From: G963662675 sp963676845 | GTDB taxonomy: Bacteria; Bacteroidota; Bacteroidia; Bacteroidales; Prolixibacteraceae | Assembly (NCBI GenBank): GCA_963676845.2 | Contig: CAXXKK010000023.1 | Coordinates: 141,323-205,322, forward strand | Direction of reading: 5' to 3' | Length of the DNA: 64,000 nt | Shown here: one piece after another, positions 29,701 through 40,359 of the stretch | Position numbering within the stretch: the first letter of the stretch is position 1 | Layout of the letters: each line of letters begins with the position of its first letter | Program-made: the position numbers and the translations under genes | The notes under the pieces: model-generated | Databases searched by the model: none | The model's input: only the letters and a program-made list of their open reading frames with translations | What the model was told of the DNA's origin: nothing

Positions 29701-30474
29701 ATGGAAAAAGCAAACCTAATCGATCTTACTTTTATCATCCCTTTAAGGATTGAATCCCCTGCAAGAACAGAAAATATTGAAATCCTAGTTTCTTTTTTGC
29801 AAAAACATTATTCAACAAATATCCTGATTTTAGAAGCAGGTAAAAAAGAAAAGTTTTTCCCTTCTAATGGAGTAGAAAAAATCTTTGTACTGGATGACAA
29901 TCCGGTATTTCATCATACGAAATACCGCAATCAGATGGTAAAAAATGCAAAAACAGATTTTATAGCTGTATGGGATACGGATGCGTTATGCAACTCAAAT
30001 CAGATTCTTAAGGCTGCTGAGCTGCTTCGAAAAAATCAGGCTGATATGGTATATCCTTACGACGGTAGGTATTATGCTACTCATAGACTTTTTAAAAATG
30101 TATATAAAGAAGCCGGAAATGACATTAGGGCTTTTGAAGAAAATATTGGGAAGTTTCGTCTGTACCATGGATATAATTTTGTAGGTGGAGCCTTTTTGGC
30201 AAACAAAAATGCATTTTGTAAGGCAGGTATGGAAAATGAGAACTTTTATGGCTGGGCACCTGAAGATGAAGAACGATACAGACGCTGGGAAATATTGGGT
30301 TATCGGGTTTCACGAGTAGACGGTCCTATGTTCCACCTTGACCATCCCCGGGGAAAAACCAGTTGGTTTGCTGATAAAGGAAATGAAATTCGTTCACGAC
30401 AGGAATTTTTAAAAGTTTGCCGTATGAACCCAGTTGAATTAAGGCAATATGTTAATAGTTGGGGATGGGCATAA
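29701..30474 (+). CDS. Family 2 / galactosyltransferase-like glycosyltransferase
   Basis: 257 residues. LTFIIPLRIESPARTENIEILVSFL starts the GT-A fold, and FIAVWDTDALCNSNQIL near 82-98 has the DxD (WDTDA). The C-terminal NFYGWAPEDEERYRRWEILGYRVSRVDGPMFHLDHPRG is like the acceptor segment of family 7 galactosyltransferases. Enzymes like this are known in GG-Bacteroidales peptide systems, so peptide or cell-surface glycosylation is plausible. It follows HlyD by 11 bases and is the last gene of the island. Confidence 0.83.
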   Translation: MEKANLIDLTFIIPLRIESPARTENIEILVSFLQKHYSTNILILEAGKKEKFFPSNGVEKIFVLDDNPVFHHTKYRNQMVKNAKTDFIAVWDTDALCNSNQILKAAELLRKNQADMVYPYDGRYYATHRLFKNVYKEAGNDIRAFEENIGKFRLYHGYNFVGGAFLANKNAFCKAGMENENFYGWAPEDEERYRRWEILGYRVSRVDGPMFHLDHPRGKTSWFADKGNEIRSRQEFLKVCRMNPVELRQYVNSWGWA

Positions 30475-30544
30475 TCTCTCCAATCATCTGCATTTTTATC
30501 TACTTTAACATTACTCTATCATTCCCTCAGTATAAAACCAAACA

Positions 30545-30575
30545 TTTGAAGCTTCATTGAATGTTCCTATTTTTG
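30545..30575 (+). promoter_or_regulatory. Bacteroidota-type promoter of the HAD gene
   Basis: TTTG at 30545-30548, a 19-base spacer, and TATTTTTG at 30568-30575 match the primary sigma consensus. The ATG at 30596 is 20 bases downstream. A decayed copy of this stretch is at 6845-6880. Confidence 0.8.
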
Positions 30576-30595
30576 CAGCTTAAGATTAATATAAG

Positions 30596-31186
30596 ATGAT
30601 AATCGAAAAACACCCGGACGCTGAAGCACTGATTTTTGATTTGGATGGAACTATCTCCGATTCCCTTCCGCTTCATTTGCATACATGGAAACTGGTTTGC
30701 GAAAAATACAAGTGTGATTTTGATGATAACATCATTACAGAAATTACAGGAATGCCAACCATACGGTTTGCCGAGCGTGTTATTGCCGACAACAAACTGC
30801 AAGAAGTTACTCCTCAAGAGCTTGTTAACATGAAGCAACAGTCGTTTTGGGATCGGGCAGATTTGCTTCGTCCAATCAAGCCTGTTGTTGACTTAATTCA
30901 TAAATACCATGGAAAAATTCCCATGTCAATAGGAACAGGAGCCAGTCGAACGAGTGCTGAAACCCAACTTAAAGCATTGGGACTTCGCAAATATTTCGAT
31001 ATTATTGTTTCGGCTAATGAGGTTACAAAACACAAGCCCGAACCAGAAACATTTCTTAGATGTGCAGAATTAATGGGTGTTGCTCCTGAAAAATGCCAGG
31101 TACTGGAAGATGGTGTTTTAGGAATGCAGGCTGCGAAAAAAGCAGGTATGTACCTGATTGATGTACGCCCTTTTCAACCCGCATAA
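30596..31186 (+). CDS. HAD-superfamily phosphatase (beta-phosphoglucomutase-like)
   Basis: 196 residues. Motif I is FDLDGT with nucleophile D15 and D17, motif II is GTGASR, motif III is KHKPEPE, and motif IV is LEDGVLGMQAAKKAG. Likely a sugar-phosphate phosphatase or mutase; the substrate cannot be told. Its 5' end and promoter are partly duplicated at the left border of the island. Confidence 0.85.
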   Translation: MIIEKHPDAEALIFDLDGTISDSLPLHLHTWKLVCEKYKCDFDDNIITEITGMPTIRFAERVIADNKLQEVTPQELVNMKQQSFWDRADLLRPIKPVVDLIHKYHGKIPMSIGTGASRTSAETQLKALGLRKYFDIIVSANEVTKHKPEPETFLRCAELMGVAPEKCQVLEDGVLGMQAAKKAGMYLIDVRPFQPA

Positions 31187-31197
31187 AATAAAACACA

Positions 31198-31566
31198 ATG
31201 AAGATTTTTAAACAACTACTCATTATTTTAGGGATTAATTTTCTGGGGGAATTCCTAAGTAGCTTTTTAAATCTTCCCCTGCCCGGCAGTATTACCGGAA
31301 TGCTCCTTCTTCTCATTATGCTTTCAACAGGAGTTGTGAAAGAAGAGCACATTAAAGAAACTGCTGACTTTTTCCTTCAAAACATGGGGTTCTTTTTTAT
31401 TCCTGCAGGGGTAAGCATTATGGTTTCGTATTATGCCCTCGAAGGATATTATCTCCAAACAATTTTGGCAATTGTGCTTTCTACCCTGTTGGTTTTATCC
31501 ATCACGGCTTTATCAACCCAAGCTCTTATTAATATTCGGGAAAAGAAAAATGGAGAATCTGACTAA
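31198..31566 (+). CDS. LrgA/CidA-family membrane protein
   Basis: 122 residues with four predicted membrane helices. LGINFLGEFLSSFLNLPLPGSITGMLLLLIMLSTGVVK and NMGFFFIPAGVSIM are characteristic of the family. LrgA-like proteins act with LrgB in holin-like control or carboxylate (for example pyruvate or glycolate) transport. It begins 12 bases after the HAD gene and overlaps lrgB. Confidence 0.85.
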   Translation: MKIFKQLLIILGINFLGEFLSSFLNLPLPGSITGMLLLLIMLSTGVVKEEHIKETADFFLQNMGFFFIPAGVSIMVSYYALEGYYLQTILAIVLSTLLVLSITALSTQALINIREKKNGESD

Positions 31567-32245
31567 CACACATTTATTCGGAATATTGCTAACCATTGGC
31601 TGCTTTTATGGAATCAGCTATATAAAATACCGCACACGAATAAGTTGGCTTAATCCCCTGCTACTGTCCATTTTCATCATTATCTGCATTTTACTATTGA
31701 TCGATATACCCTACGATCATTATACAAAAGGCGGAAGTGTGATTCATGCTTTTTTGGGACCGGTAACGGTTGTTTTGGCTCTCCCTCTCTATCGACAGCG
31801 GAAGCTTTTAGTCAAATACAAATATTCTATTCTTGGAGGAATTTTATCGGGTGTTATTTCAGCAATTCTTTCTGTCATCGTTTTAAGTAGGTTATTCAAT
31901 TTAAACGAAATGCTTGAACGATCAATTTTGCCCCATTCGGTAACAACACCAATTGGAATTAGTGTTAGCAATATGCTTACTGCCACCGAAGGAATTACAA
32001 TTCTCTCCATCATTATTACAGGAATTGTTGGTGCATCTATTTCACCTTTTCTATTAAAACTTCTAAGAGTTACTCACCCGGTAGCAAAGGGAATAAGCAT
32101 TGGTACATCATCGCATGCACTAGGGACAACAAAAGCTGTTGAGATGGGAGAAACCGAAGCGGCAATGAGTAGCCTTGCTATTGGAGTTGCAGGACTCACA
32201 ACCGTACTGGTTGTAACAATCATGCAATTAGCAGGTTGGTATTAA
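31550..32245 (+). CDS. LrgB-family membrane protein
   Basis: 231 residues with the ATG at 31550, which overlaps lrgA by 17 bases; the longer frame to 31433 is inside lrgA and is not used. Conserved parts are AFLGPVTVVLALPLYRQ, SVTTPIGISVS and GISIGTSSHALGTTKAVEMGE. It is the partner of the preceding gene in a two-component membrane complex. Confidence 0.87.
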   Translation: MENLTNTHLFGILLTIGCFYGISYIKYRTRISWLNPLLLSIFIIICILLLIDIPYDHYTKGGSVIHAFLGPVTVVLALPLYRQRKLLVKYKYSILGGILSGVISAILSVIVLSRLFNLNEMLERSILPHSVTTPIGISVSNMLTATEGITILSIIITGIVGASISPFLLKLLRVTHPVAKGISIGTSSHALGTTKAVEMGETEAAMSSLAIGVAGLTTVLVVTIMQLAGWY

Positions 32246-32252
32246 CCTGTTA

Positions 32253-33214
32253 TTAATTTAAATATCGATCCAACTCGTAAGCAATTCTGTCATTATCAAT
32301 ATCTTTTCCTATAAAAACAAGAGTATTTACTTTTTCTTCAGAAAAACCAATAAAGGAACCATTTTCATAGCTAGCTGTTCCTCCAACCGATTGCACAATA
32401 ACTTTTTCAGCTTGATCATCGGGATATAAAACACCTTTTATGCGATAAATCTGTAATTGGTTAATTGCTACAAAATAATTAAACCAATATTGAAACTTCT
32501 TCAAATTAACACTTCCCCTAAATTGATGGGTGAATGTTGTAAATTTTTCACTCTCAATAATTCGATAAAAAACAGGCTCGTTCATTTTCTGTTCCAATTT
32601 CCCCTGAATCTGATCAACAAATGATTCCAGTTGAAAAGCTTCGAGTTTTGAGTAGTTCGTTTGATAAATAATTGCCGACGAATTATATGATTTTAATTGA
32701 CGTTCTATCAATTTCAATTTTTCCGGTTCAAGCTCAGAAGATTTATTAATGATTAGCAAATCACTCAGCACAACTTGCATTTGCTGATCAGTTCCTTTCA
32801 ATTGTTCTTCGGAATTTACAGCATCAACCAGACAAATACTTCCCTGAAGGAAAAACGTTCCTTCAATTCCTCATCTGAATAAAACGGACGAATAATATTG
32901 GAAAGGTTAGCAATACCTGTTGTTTCAATCAACAAGTAATCAATATTCCCCGCTTTTTCTGCAAGGTCTAGTAATGTCAGTGAAAACTCATTAGAAATAC
33001 TGCAGCAAATACAGCCATTACTTAAATCAAAAATATTCTCGCTACGCATTCCAACGATCAAATCCGGATCTATGGAAGTTGCGCCAAACTCATTTTCAAC
33101 CAACGCTAATTTTAATATGAGGGTGAGTTTTTATGATTTCATTAATGAAAGTTGTTTTCCCAGCTCCTAAAAACCCGGTAATAATAACAACTGGTATTTT
33201 TTATTTTCACCCAT
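32253..33214 (-). CDS. CobW/COG0523-type GTPase, several frameshifts
   Basis: G3E GTPases of this family act as zinc, cobalt or nickel metallochaperones. The start at 33214 gives MGENKK, then after a frame change VVIITGFLGAGKTTFINEIIKTH (P-loop). The middle part holds the metal-binding GCICCSI and LLIETTGIANLSNIIRPF, and the last part (32253-32801) has DLLIINKSSEL, YRIKGVLY and the CobW C-terminal domain. Frame changes are needed near 33195, 33105 and 32810. Total length fits a full gene, so these look like sequence errors or a recently lost gene. Confidence 0.75.
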
Positions 33215-33252
33215 TTTTTATGAAATCCTGTCTTGATCACAGGCTCTTGGTT

Positions 33253-34287
33253 CTACTCATTTATATTCATCCGTGCAAAAGGAACTGCATCCTGCCCAAT
33301 GAATTCTCCTTTTTGATATTTATAATATCCGTAATGGCAATCATTGCGGCATTGTCCATGGTAAATGCGAACTTGGAATATGCATTTTCCATTTACGCTT
33401 TTTAGCTTCATTACGAAGTGCATTTTGCAAGCCAGAATTTGCAGAAACCCCTCCTGCAACAGTAATTTCCCTTATTCCAGTTTGTTTTGCTGCTTTTATA
33501 ACTTTATTCATCAAAATATCGATGATTGTTTTTTGAAGCGATGCACATAAATCAGCCTTATTCTCTTCAATAAAATTTTCGTTTTCTTTTATGTTGTCTC
33601 GCAAGAAATACAGAAAACTGTTTTTAATCCACTAAAACTATAATCCAGTTCTTTAATTCTTGGCTTTGCAAATGTAAAAGCTTCGGCATTTCCTTCTTTG
33701 CCAACTTATCAATTAAAGGTCCTCCCGGATAAGGCATATCCATCACTTTGGCACATTTATCAAAGCTTCTCCGGCGGCATCATCAATGGTTTGTCCGATC
33801 ACTTCCATTTCCAGATGATTTTTCACCAAAATTATCTGAGAATTTCCACCACTTACCAACAAACATAAGTGTGGAAATTTGGGAGCGTCAAATTCAACTT
33901 CTTTTTCCTTGATGAAATGGGCCAAGACATGTCCCCTGCAAATGGTTAATATCAATCATGGGGACTCCCAATGACAAAGCAAAACCTTTGGCAAAGGAAG
34001 TTCCAACTAAAAGAGAGCCCAACAAACCAGGGCCACGCGTAAAGGCAACAGCATCAAATTTCCTCTCTCTTAATTCCAGCTTGCTTAATTGCCTGATCAA
34101 CAACAGGTACAATATTTTGCTGATGGGCACGTGAAGCAAGCTCGGGAACAACTCCCCCATATGCTTCATGTACTTTCTGACTGGCAATAATATTCGACAA
34201 TAAGTAGCCGTTTGAATAACAGCGCTGTGAAGTATCATCACATGATGACTCAATACCTAAAATTGTTATATTTTTTGTTTGCTCCAT
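33253..34287 (-). CDS. tsaD: tRNA threonylcarbamoyladenosine synthase subunit TsaD, many frameshifts
   Basis: Universal enzyme making t6A in tRNA. The start reads NITILGIESSCDDTS, then NGYLLSNIIASQKVHEAYGGVVPELASRAHQQNI (metal ligands HxxxxH region). Other frames continue with AVAFTRGPGLLGSLLVGTSFAKGFAL, HLCLLVSGGNSQIILV, IDDAAGEA, TVAGGVSANSGLQNAL and, at the end, GQDAVPFARMNINE. At least five frame changes are needed, but the total of about 345 codons equals the normal length. Loss of t6A synthesis is not expected to be tolerated, so error in the sequence is the best explanation. Confidence 0.88.
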
Positions 34288-34375
34288 TCAACTTAATTTG
34301 AGAAAAATCGTTTCAAAAAATGATGGCAAATCTCAATGAAATCCGCTGATTTTCGCTTATTTTGCTTAAATAAAG

Positions 34376-37300
34376 AAGGCACAAAATTATTAAAAAACAT
34401 TCAAAATAACACTTTGGTTCTTTGCTGTAATAATACTGCTCCTTACAGCCGGGTACTTATTACTTAGAATAAGTCCTGTACAAACTTGGTTGGTTCAGAC
34501 TATCAGCAGAAATATGTCCGAAAAACTGGGTGCAAACATCCATGTACAAAAGTTGATATTGCTTTTTTTGACAAAGTTATTTTAAATGATTTGTTGATCG
34601 AAGATCAAAATGCAGACACTTTATTTTTTATTGAAGAGCTTACTGCCAATATCGATTTAATAAAGTTCAAGGAGCGAAAAGTTGATATTTCATCTATTAA
34701 GATGGATCGAAGTAAAGCTTTTCTTTCTTTAGATGAAAACCGCTTTCCTAACTATAAATTTCTACTTGATGCTTTTAGAAATGACGAACAACCGGAAAGT
34801 CTACCCTGGAATATTTCTTGTCAGAATTTTATCTTCAACGACACTCGTTTAGGCTACACCTACTATCAACAGGAAAATGTGAATTGTTATCAACCTTCAA
34901 AATATCAATCTCGATATTTCAGACTTTATTTTGAATAGAGATTCCATTTCATTAAATATCAACAACCTTAATTTCGACGATAATAAATCATTCAATTTAA
35001 ATGAACTTAGCGGACAGATTACCTCTTATGATCATGTTCTTAAGCTGAATGACCTTAAAGTTTCAACTCCTTATTCAACAATTGAGAAAGCAAATTTCAT
35101 GATCGATCAATCATCAGTTGGTGAAGATGATGATTTCACTGCATCTGAAATTGATATTGATTTGCAAAACTCAACAGTGGATTTCAGGGATGTTGCCCAG
35201 CTCGTTCCCGCACTTCGGGGCATGGATTTACAGATCGATATATCGGGGCACGTTTTGGGAACACTGGCAGATTTGAAAGGGAGGGATATCGTACTTAATT
35301 TTGGCGACTACACCAATCTCTCATGTGACTTTTATATAAATGGTCTACCTGATCTTAATAATGCATTCATCGATCTGGAATTAAAAAGTTCAAACACACA
35401 ATTTACAGATATTGCAAAAATAAAACTCCCTTCATCTTCAGATAAAGCATATCTTGACTTTCCGGATATCCTGTACGATGCAGGGTTAATTAGCTACACA
35501 GGTAATTTCTCCGGATTCTTAAGTGACTTCGTTTCTTTCGGTACTTTAGAGTCCAATTTTGGTTATGTAAACACCGACCTTGTTTTTAGTCCGGGAGCTA
35601 ATAATATTATTAATCTGGATGGGCATTTAAAAACTGTTGATTTTGAAATAGGAAGATTCACACAAATAAACGATCTGGATAAAATTTCGTTTAATGGGCA
35701 GGTAAATGGAAGCTATAACAATCAGAACAATTTATTAACAGCAGACATAGACGGATTGGTAGACAGTATCTTATACCGGGAATATCTCTACAAGAATATT
35801 ATTTTGGATGGTATATTTGATGACCAAAGATTTGAAGGGACTTTAAGTATCGACGACCAAAACCTAGCCGGAAATTTCACAGGAAAGGTTGATTTCAATG
35901 AAATAACTCCTGTTTTCGATTTTGAATTATTCTTAAACAGAGCCAATCTTAATGCTCTAAACCTGGATAAGGTTCACCAGAAGTCAACTCTGGCTATTGA
36001 CCTGAAAGCCAATTTTACAGGAAAAGACATTGACGATATCAACGGAAATATTTGGATTGAAGAGGGCAACTATTCCAACGAAAACAACTCATTTCAACTC
36101 AACAGTCTGAATCTGTCAACTTTTGAGGATAGTTTAAGACACTTACAAATCTATTCTGATTTTATTGATATAAACATTAGTGGTAATTATACTTTTAACT
36201 CCATAAGAGCGCAATCTCAGAAACCTGCTTTATCGTTATCTTCCTTCGTCTGGAATACAACGGGTTGAAACAAGTGGAGAAGACTCATTTAACTTTACCA
36301 TTGAACTTAAGGATACTGAAACTCTTACAAAAACTTTTTATCCGAATCTAAGAATTAGTCCAACCCAATTGATTGGCTCATATACAGAAATCTCAAACAA
36401 CCTGGATATCTATACTGACATTCCGGAAATTAGTTATGGGAAGGTCTATTTAAAAAATTACTCAGCTGCTATTCATTCAAACGAAAAACTTGAGATAAAC
36501 AGCCGGGCAGATGAGCTTTCCTTTGGGAACAACTATGCTTTAAGCAATATTCAAATTAACTCTGATGCAATAAACAATCAAATTAACACATTAATATTCT
36601 GGGATAACTATGAAGAAAGAACATACCAGGGAGAAATAAACATAGAAACTAATTTTCTTCCTCCACAAAACAAAAAACCAAGCTTAACAATTGATATTTT
36701 ACCTTCCAACTTTCTATTGGCCGATACCGTTTGGACAATATCACCATCCCAAATAAAAATTGACTCTACCCGAATTGAAATTGACGACCTCTCCATTTCA
36801 AACAAGCAACAATCTATTCACGCATCTGGTGTTATATCACACAACAATGCAGACAAGCTTGATATATCCATACAAAATATCAGCCTGGAAAATATTGATC
36901 TCTTAACTACAAAAAACATCAATATTAGTGGACAAGCAGGAGGTTTTGTTGATATTTATGACTTATATGGACAGCCATATTTTTTATCTGACATAGATAT
37001 AAATAACACCACATATAAAGAACAACTCATTGGGGACATTAGCCTTATTACTCAATGGGACGCCCCATCTGAAGCGCTACAATCAGAACTAATAATCAAC
37101 AATGATAGCTTACAAACAATTTATGGCTATGGTATATATTCTCCTGGGAAAGACAGTTTAAACTTTAATCTAAATACAGATCATCTACCACTTTCACTCT
37201 TACAAACTGTACTGAATGAGGATAGTTTCCAAGGCATCCATGGTTTAGGAACTGGGAATGTAAAATTCTCCGGAAGTTCTCAAAAAATACTAATGGATGG

Positions 37301-38775
37301 GGATATTTATGGTGAAGATGCAGGATTAACCATGACTTATCTACAAGTACCTTACACTTTCAATGACACCGTAAAATTCAGAAGCGACTCAATCATTTTT
37401 GATAACATTACAATATATGATCCTGATGGGAATTCAGGTATTTTTGATGGCTCAATAAGACATGACAATTTTACCAATATGGATTATGACATGTCTCTTT
37501 CATCACCAAGAATTCTGGCAATTAACACAACCGCACGCAACAATCCTAAATTTTTCGGGAAAGCATATACAAATGCGACTGTTCAAATTACCGGACACTC
37601 CAGGGATATCACCATTGAAGGTTCGGGCAACATCCATGAGCGGTACGGCTTTAAACATCTCTCTTGACTATGAAGAAGAAGCCCAAACCTACGACTTCCT
37701 TCGGTTTATAAATACAGAAGAAGTTGAGGAAGAAAAAACAAGCATAAAAAAGGAGACTCTATCGAAATCTCGTGTAAATATGATTTTTGATATTGAAGCT
37801 ACTACCGATGCAGAATTTCAACTTATATACAACTCACAAGTTGGTGATGTCATAAAAGCAGAAGGCACGGGAAACCTCCGAATTGAAATTGATCCTGACT
37901 TCAATATCATCATGTATGGAGATTACCGTATTGCCAACGGAGAATATTTATTTACCCTTCAGAATGTTATCAACAAACGATTTGAGATTGAAGAAGGGGG
38001 AACAATCAACTGGAATGGCAACCCATACGATGCCACCATTAACATCAATGCAATTTACGAACTAAGAGCATCTTTAAGTGAACTGTATGCCAACTCAAAC
38101 ACCTCAAATGTCGACTACAGTCAACGCATACCTGTAAATTGCATCATCGAACTTACAGAGAACCTAAACAATCCAAACATTGATTTTGATATCGAATTTC
38201 CATCTACTGAAGAGCGAATAAAAGATGAGGTAAGCCAATTCTTCACAACGGAAGAAGACATGAATAAGCAAATTTTATCGCTTTTGGTTCTTGGACAATT
38301 TTACACTCCGGAATATTTGAGAGGATCTTATGAAGCCTCAAACCCTAACCTGGTAGGAAATACAGCAAGTGAACTTTTATCCAATCAATTAAGCAACTGG
38401 TTGTCTCAATTAAGCAGTTCAATTGATTTTGGTGTCAACTATCGTCCTGGCACACAAATTAGTGACGATGAAATTGAAGTTGCTCTAAGCACACAAATTT
38501 TTAACGACCGCGTCACCCTTAATGGAAATATTGGCAACAATGCCACACAGGGAAGAACTGCAAATAGTAATGACATTGTAGGAGACTTTGATCTTAAAGT
38601 AAAACTTACCAACAATGGTAAATTACAATTTAAAGCCTATAATCATTCCAACAACAACATTATCTACGAAACCTCCCCTTACACTCAAGGAATTGGACTA
38701 AGTTACAGGGAAAATTACGACTCATTCAACGAGCTTTGGGAAAAGTTCAAACGTGTATTTAAAAAGGGAAAATAA
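34376..38775 (+). CDS. TamB-like inner membrane/periplasmic translocation protein, several frameshifts
   Basis: About 1,460 codons. An N-terminal membrane helix (ITLWFFAVIILLLTAGYLLL) and AsmA-like start lead into long beta-helical repeats and the TamB C-terminal domain, where FNIIMYGDYRIANGEYLFTLQNVINKRFEIEEGG, VNCIIELTENLNNPNIDFDIEFP and ILSLLVLGQFYTPEYL are typical. Parts lie in frames at 34397-34560, 34486-34938, 34931-36268, 36369-37667 and 37640-38775, so at least four frame changes are needed. The true start codon could not be found because the N-terminal frame is closed by a stop at 34391. It diverges from tsaD. Confidence 0.8.
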
Positions 38776-38883
38776 CTTTAAGAAATTATTTCCTCCATCC
38801 AAAATCATCTGTCCAACATATACGAAATTCGTTTCTTATTTTATCTTTGGTCGGCAAATAAAATCTAATTTAAATCTAAATCT

Positions 38884-40266
38884 ATGTTTATATTAATGGT
38901 AGTTGTGTTCGTGCTGGGATATGTTGCTATAGCACTCGAACACCCTCTTAAAGTTGACAAAGCTGCTTCAGCACTAATTATTGGAACCTTAACCTGGGTT
39001 GTATATATTCTTGGCGGGGATCAAATTCTGGAAATGGGATTCAGCACCGCTTGGGAAAGTTTTAAAAACCTGCACCACAGTATCGGGGACATCCATGAAA
39101 TGATACACGAGTTCATCGTTGAAGATCAAATCATTTATCATTTGGGTGATATTGGCGAAATTCTTTTCTTCTTATTAGGTGCAATGACAATTGTAGAAGT
39201 AGTTGACCAACACTCCGGATTCAAGGTTATTACAGATAAAATTAAGACTACAAACAAAGTCAAACTATTATGGGTATTGAGTATCCTGACTTTCTTCATG
39301 TCAGCTCTTCTTGACAACCTAACTACAACAATTGTAATGGTTGCTTTACTTCGTAAATTAATCGATGACAAACAAACACGCTGGTTATTTGCCAGTATGG
39401 TTGTTTTAGCAGCAAATGCCGGAGGTGCATGGTCTCCTATCGGTGACGTTACAACAATCATGCTTTGGATTGGTGGCCAAGTAACTACATTAAGAATTAT
39501 TGAAGGGGTAATTTTACCAAGTTTGGTTTGTATGGTAGTTCCTTTGGGTATTTTGAGTTTCACAATGAAAGGTAATGTTACTCGTCCTGATTTAAGCAAC
39601 GAAGAAGCAGAGGTAACCACTCCTAAAGAACAAATGTTATTCCTTATTTTAGGTGTCGCAGGTCTGTTATTCGTACCTATATTTAAAACAACAACACACC
39701 TTCCTCCATATATGGGTATGTTATTATCATTAGGTATTCTTTGGGCTATTTCTGAGCTAATACACAAAAACAAACCAGCAGAAATAAAAGATAAACTAAG
39801 AGTTACAGCTGTACTTCGTAAAATTGATACACCAACAGTATTGTTCTTCCTGGGTATATTATCTGCAGTTGCAGCATTGCAATCAGCAGGTCAGCTTAAC
39901 CTTTTAGCTAAGTTCCTTGATGAAAACTTAGGTAACATTTACCTGATAGACATGGCAATTGGAGTTCTTTCCTCAATTGTTGACAATGTTCCTCTTGTTG
40001 CAGGTGCTATGGGTATGTATCCAATTGCAGATCCTGGTACTACCGGTTATATGGCAAACTTTGTTCAAGACGGTGCATTTTGGGAATTTCTTGCATATAC
40101 AGCAGGTACAGGTGGTAGTATGTTAATCATTGGTTCTGCAGCTGGTGTTGCAGCAATGGGACTTGAGAAAATCGACTTCATCTGGTACATGAAGAAAATC
40201 ACGTGGTTAGCTGCTATCGGATACGTTTCCGGAGCCGCTGTGTATTATGTGATGTTTGGATTATAA
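38884..40266 (+). CDS. nhaD: Na+/H+ antiporter NhaD
   Basis: 460 residues and about 11-12 membrane helices. Conserved stretches include ILFFLLGAMTIVEVVDQHSGF, SALLDNLTTTIVMVALLRKL, ANAGGAWSPIGDVTTIMLW and VDNVPLVAGAMGMYP. It exports sodium in exchange for protons, which fits a marine or saline habitat. A TAnnTTTG element is at 38842-38849, but its upstream partner is weak. Confidence 0.93.
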   Translation: MFILMVVVFVLGYVAIALEHPLKVDKAASALIIGTLTWVVYILGGDQILEMGFSTAWESFKNLHHSIGDIHEMIHEFIVEDQIIYHLGDIGEILFFLLGAMTIVEVVDQHSGFKVITDKIKTTNKVKLLWVLSILTFFMSALLDNLTTTIVMVALLRKLIDDKQTRWLFASMVVLAANAGGAWSPIGDVTTIMLWIGGQVTTLRIIEGVILPSLVCMVVPLGILSFTMKGNVTRPDLSNEEAEVTTPKEQMLFLILGVAGLLFVPIFKTTTHLPPYMGMLLSLGILWAISELIHKNKPAEIKDKLRVTAVLRKIDTPTVLFFLGILSAVAALQSAGQLNLLAKFLDENLGNIYLIDMAIGVLSSIVDNVPLVAGAMGMYPIADPGTTGYMANFVQDGAFWEFLAYTAGTGGSMLIIGSAAGVAAMGLEKIDFIWYMKKITWLAAIGYVSGAAVYYVMFGL

Positions 40267-40291
40267 AAAAACTTAAATATTACTTATTTTT

Positions 40292-40322
40292 ACGAGGTAT
40301 AATAAAACAGATTATACCTCGT
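40292..40322 (+). terminator. Terminator after nhaD
   Basis: ACGAGGTATAAT (40292-40303) pairs perfectly with ATTATACCTCGT (40311-40322) around a 7-nt loop and is followed by a T run. Confidence 0.92.
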
Positions 40323-40359
40323 TTTTTATATGATTTTCAGAAAATATAACCATTAACCT

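Noticed and set aside
39138..39773. 211-residue minus-strand ORF inside nhaD
   Set aside because: Antisense shadow of a membrane-protein gene whose sense frame is fully conserved.
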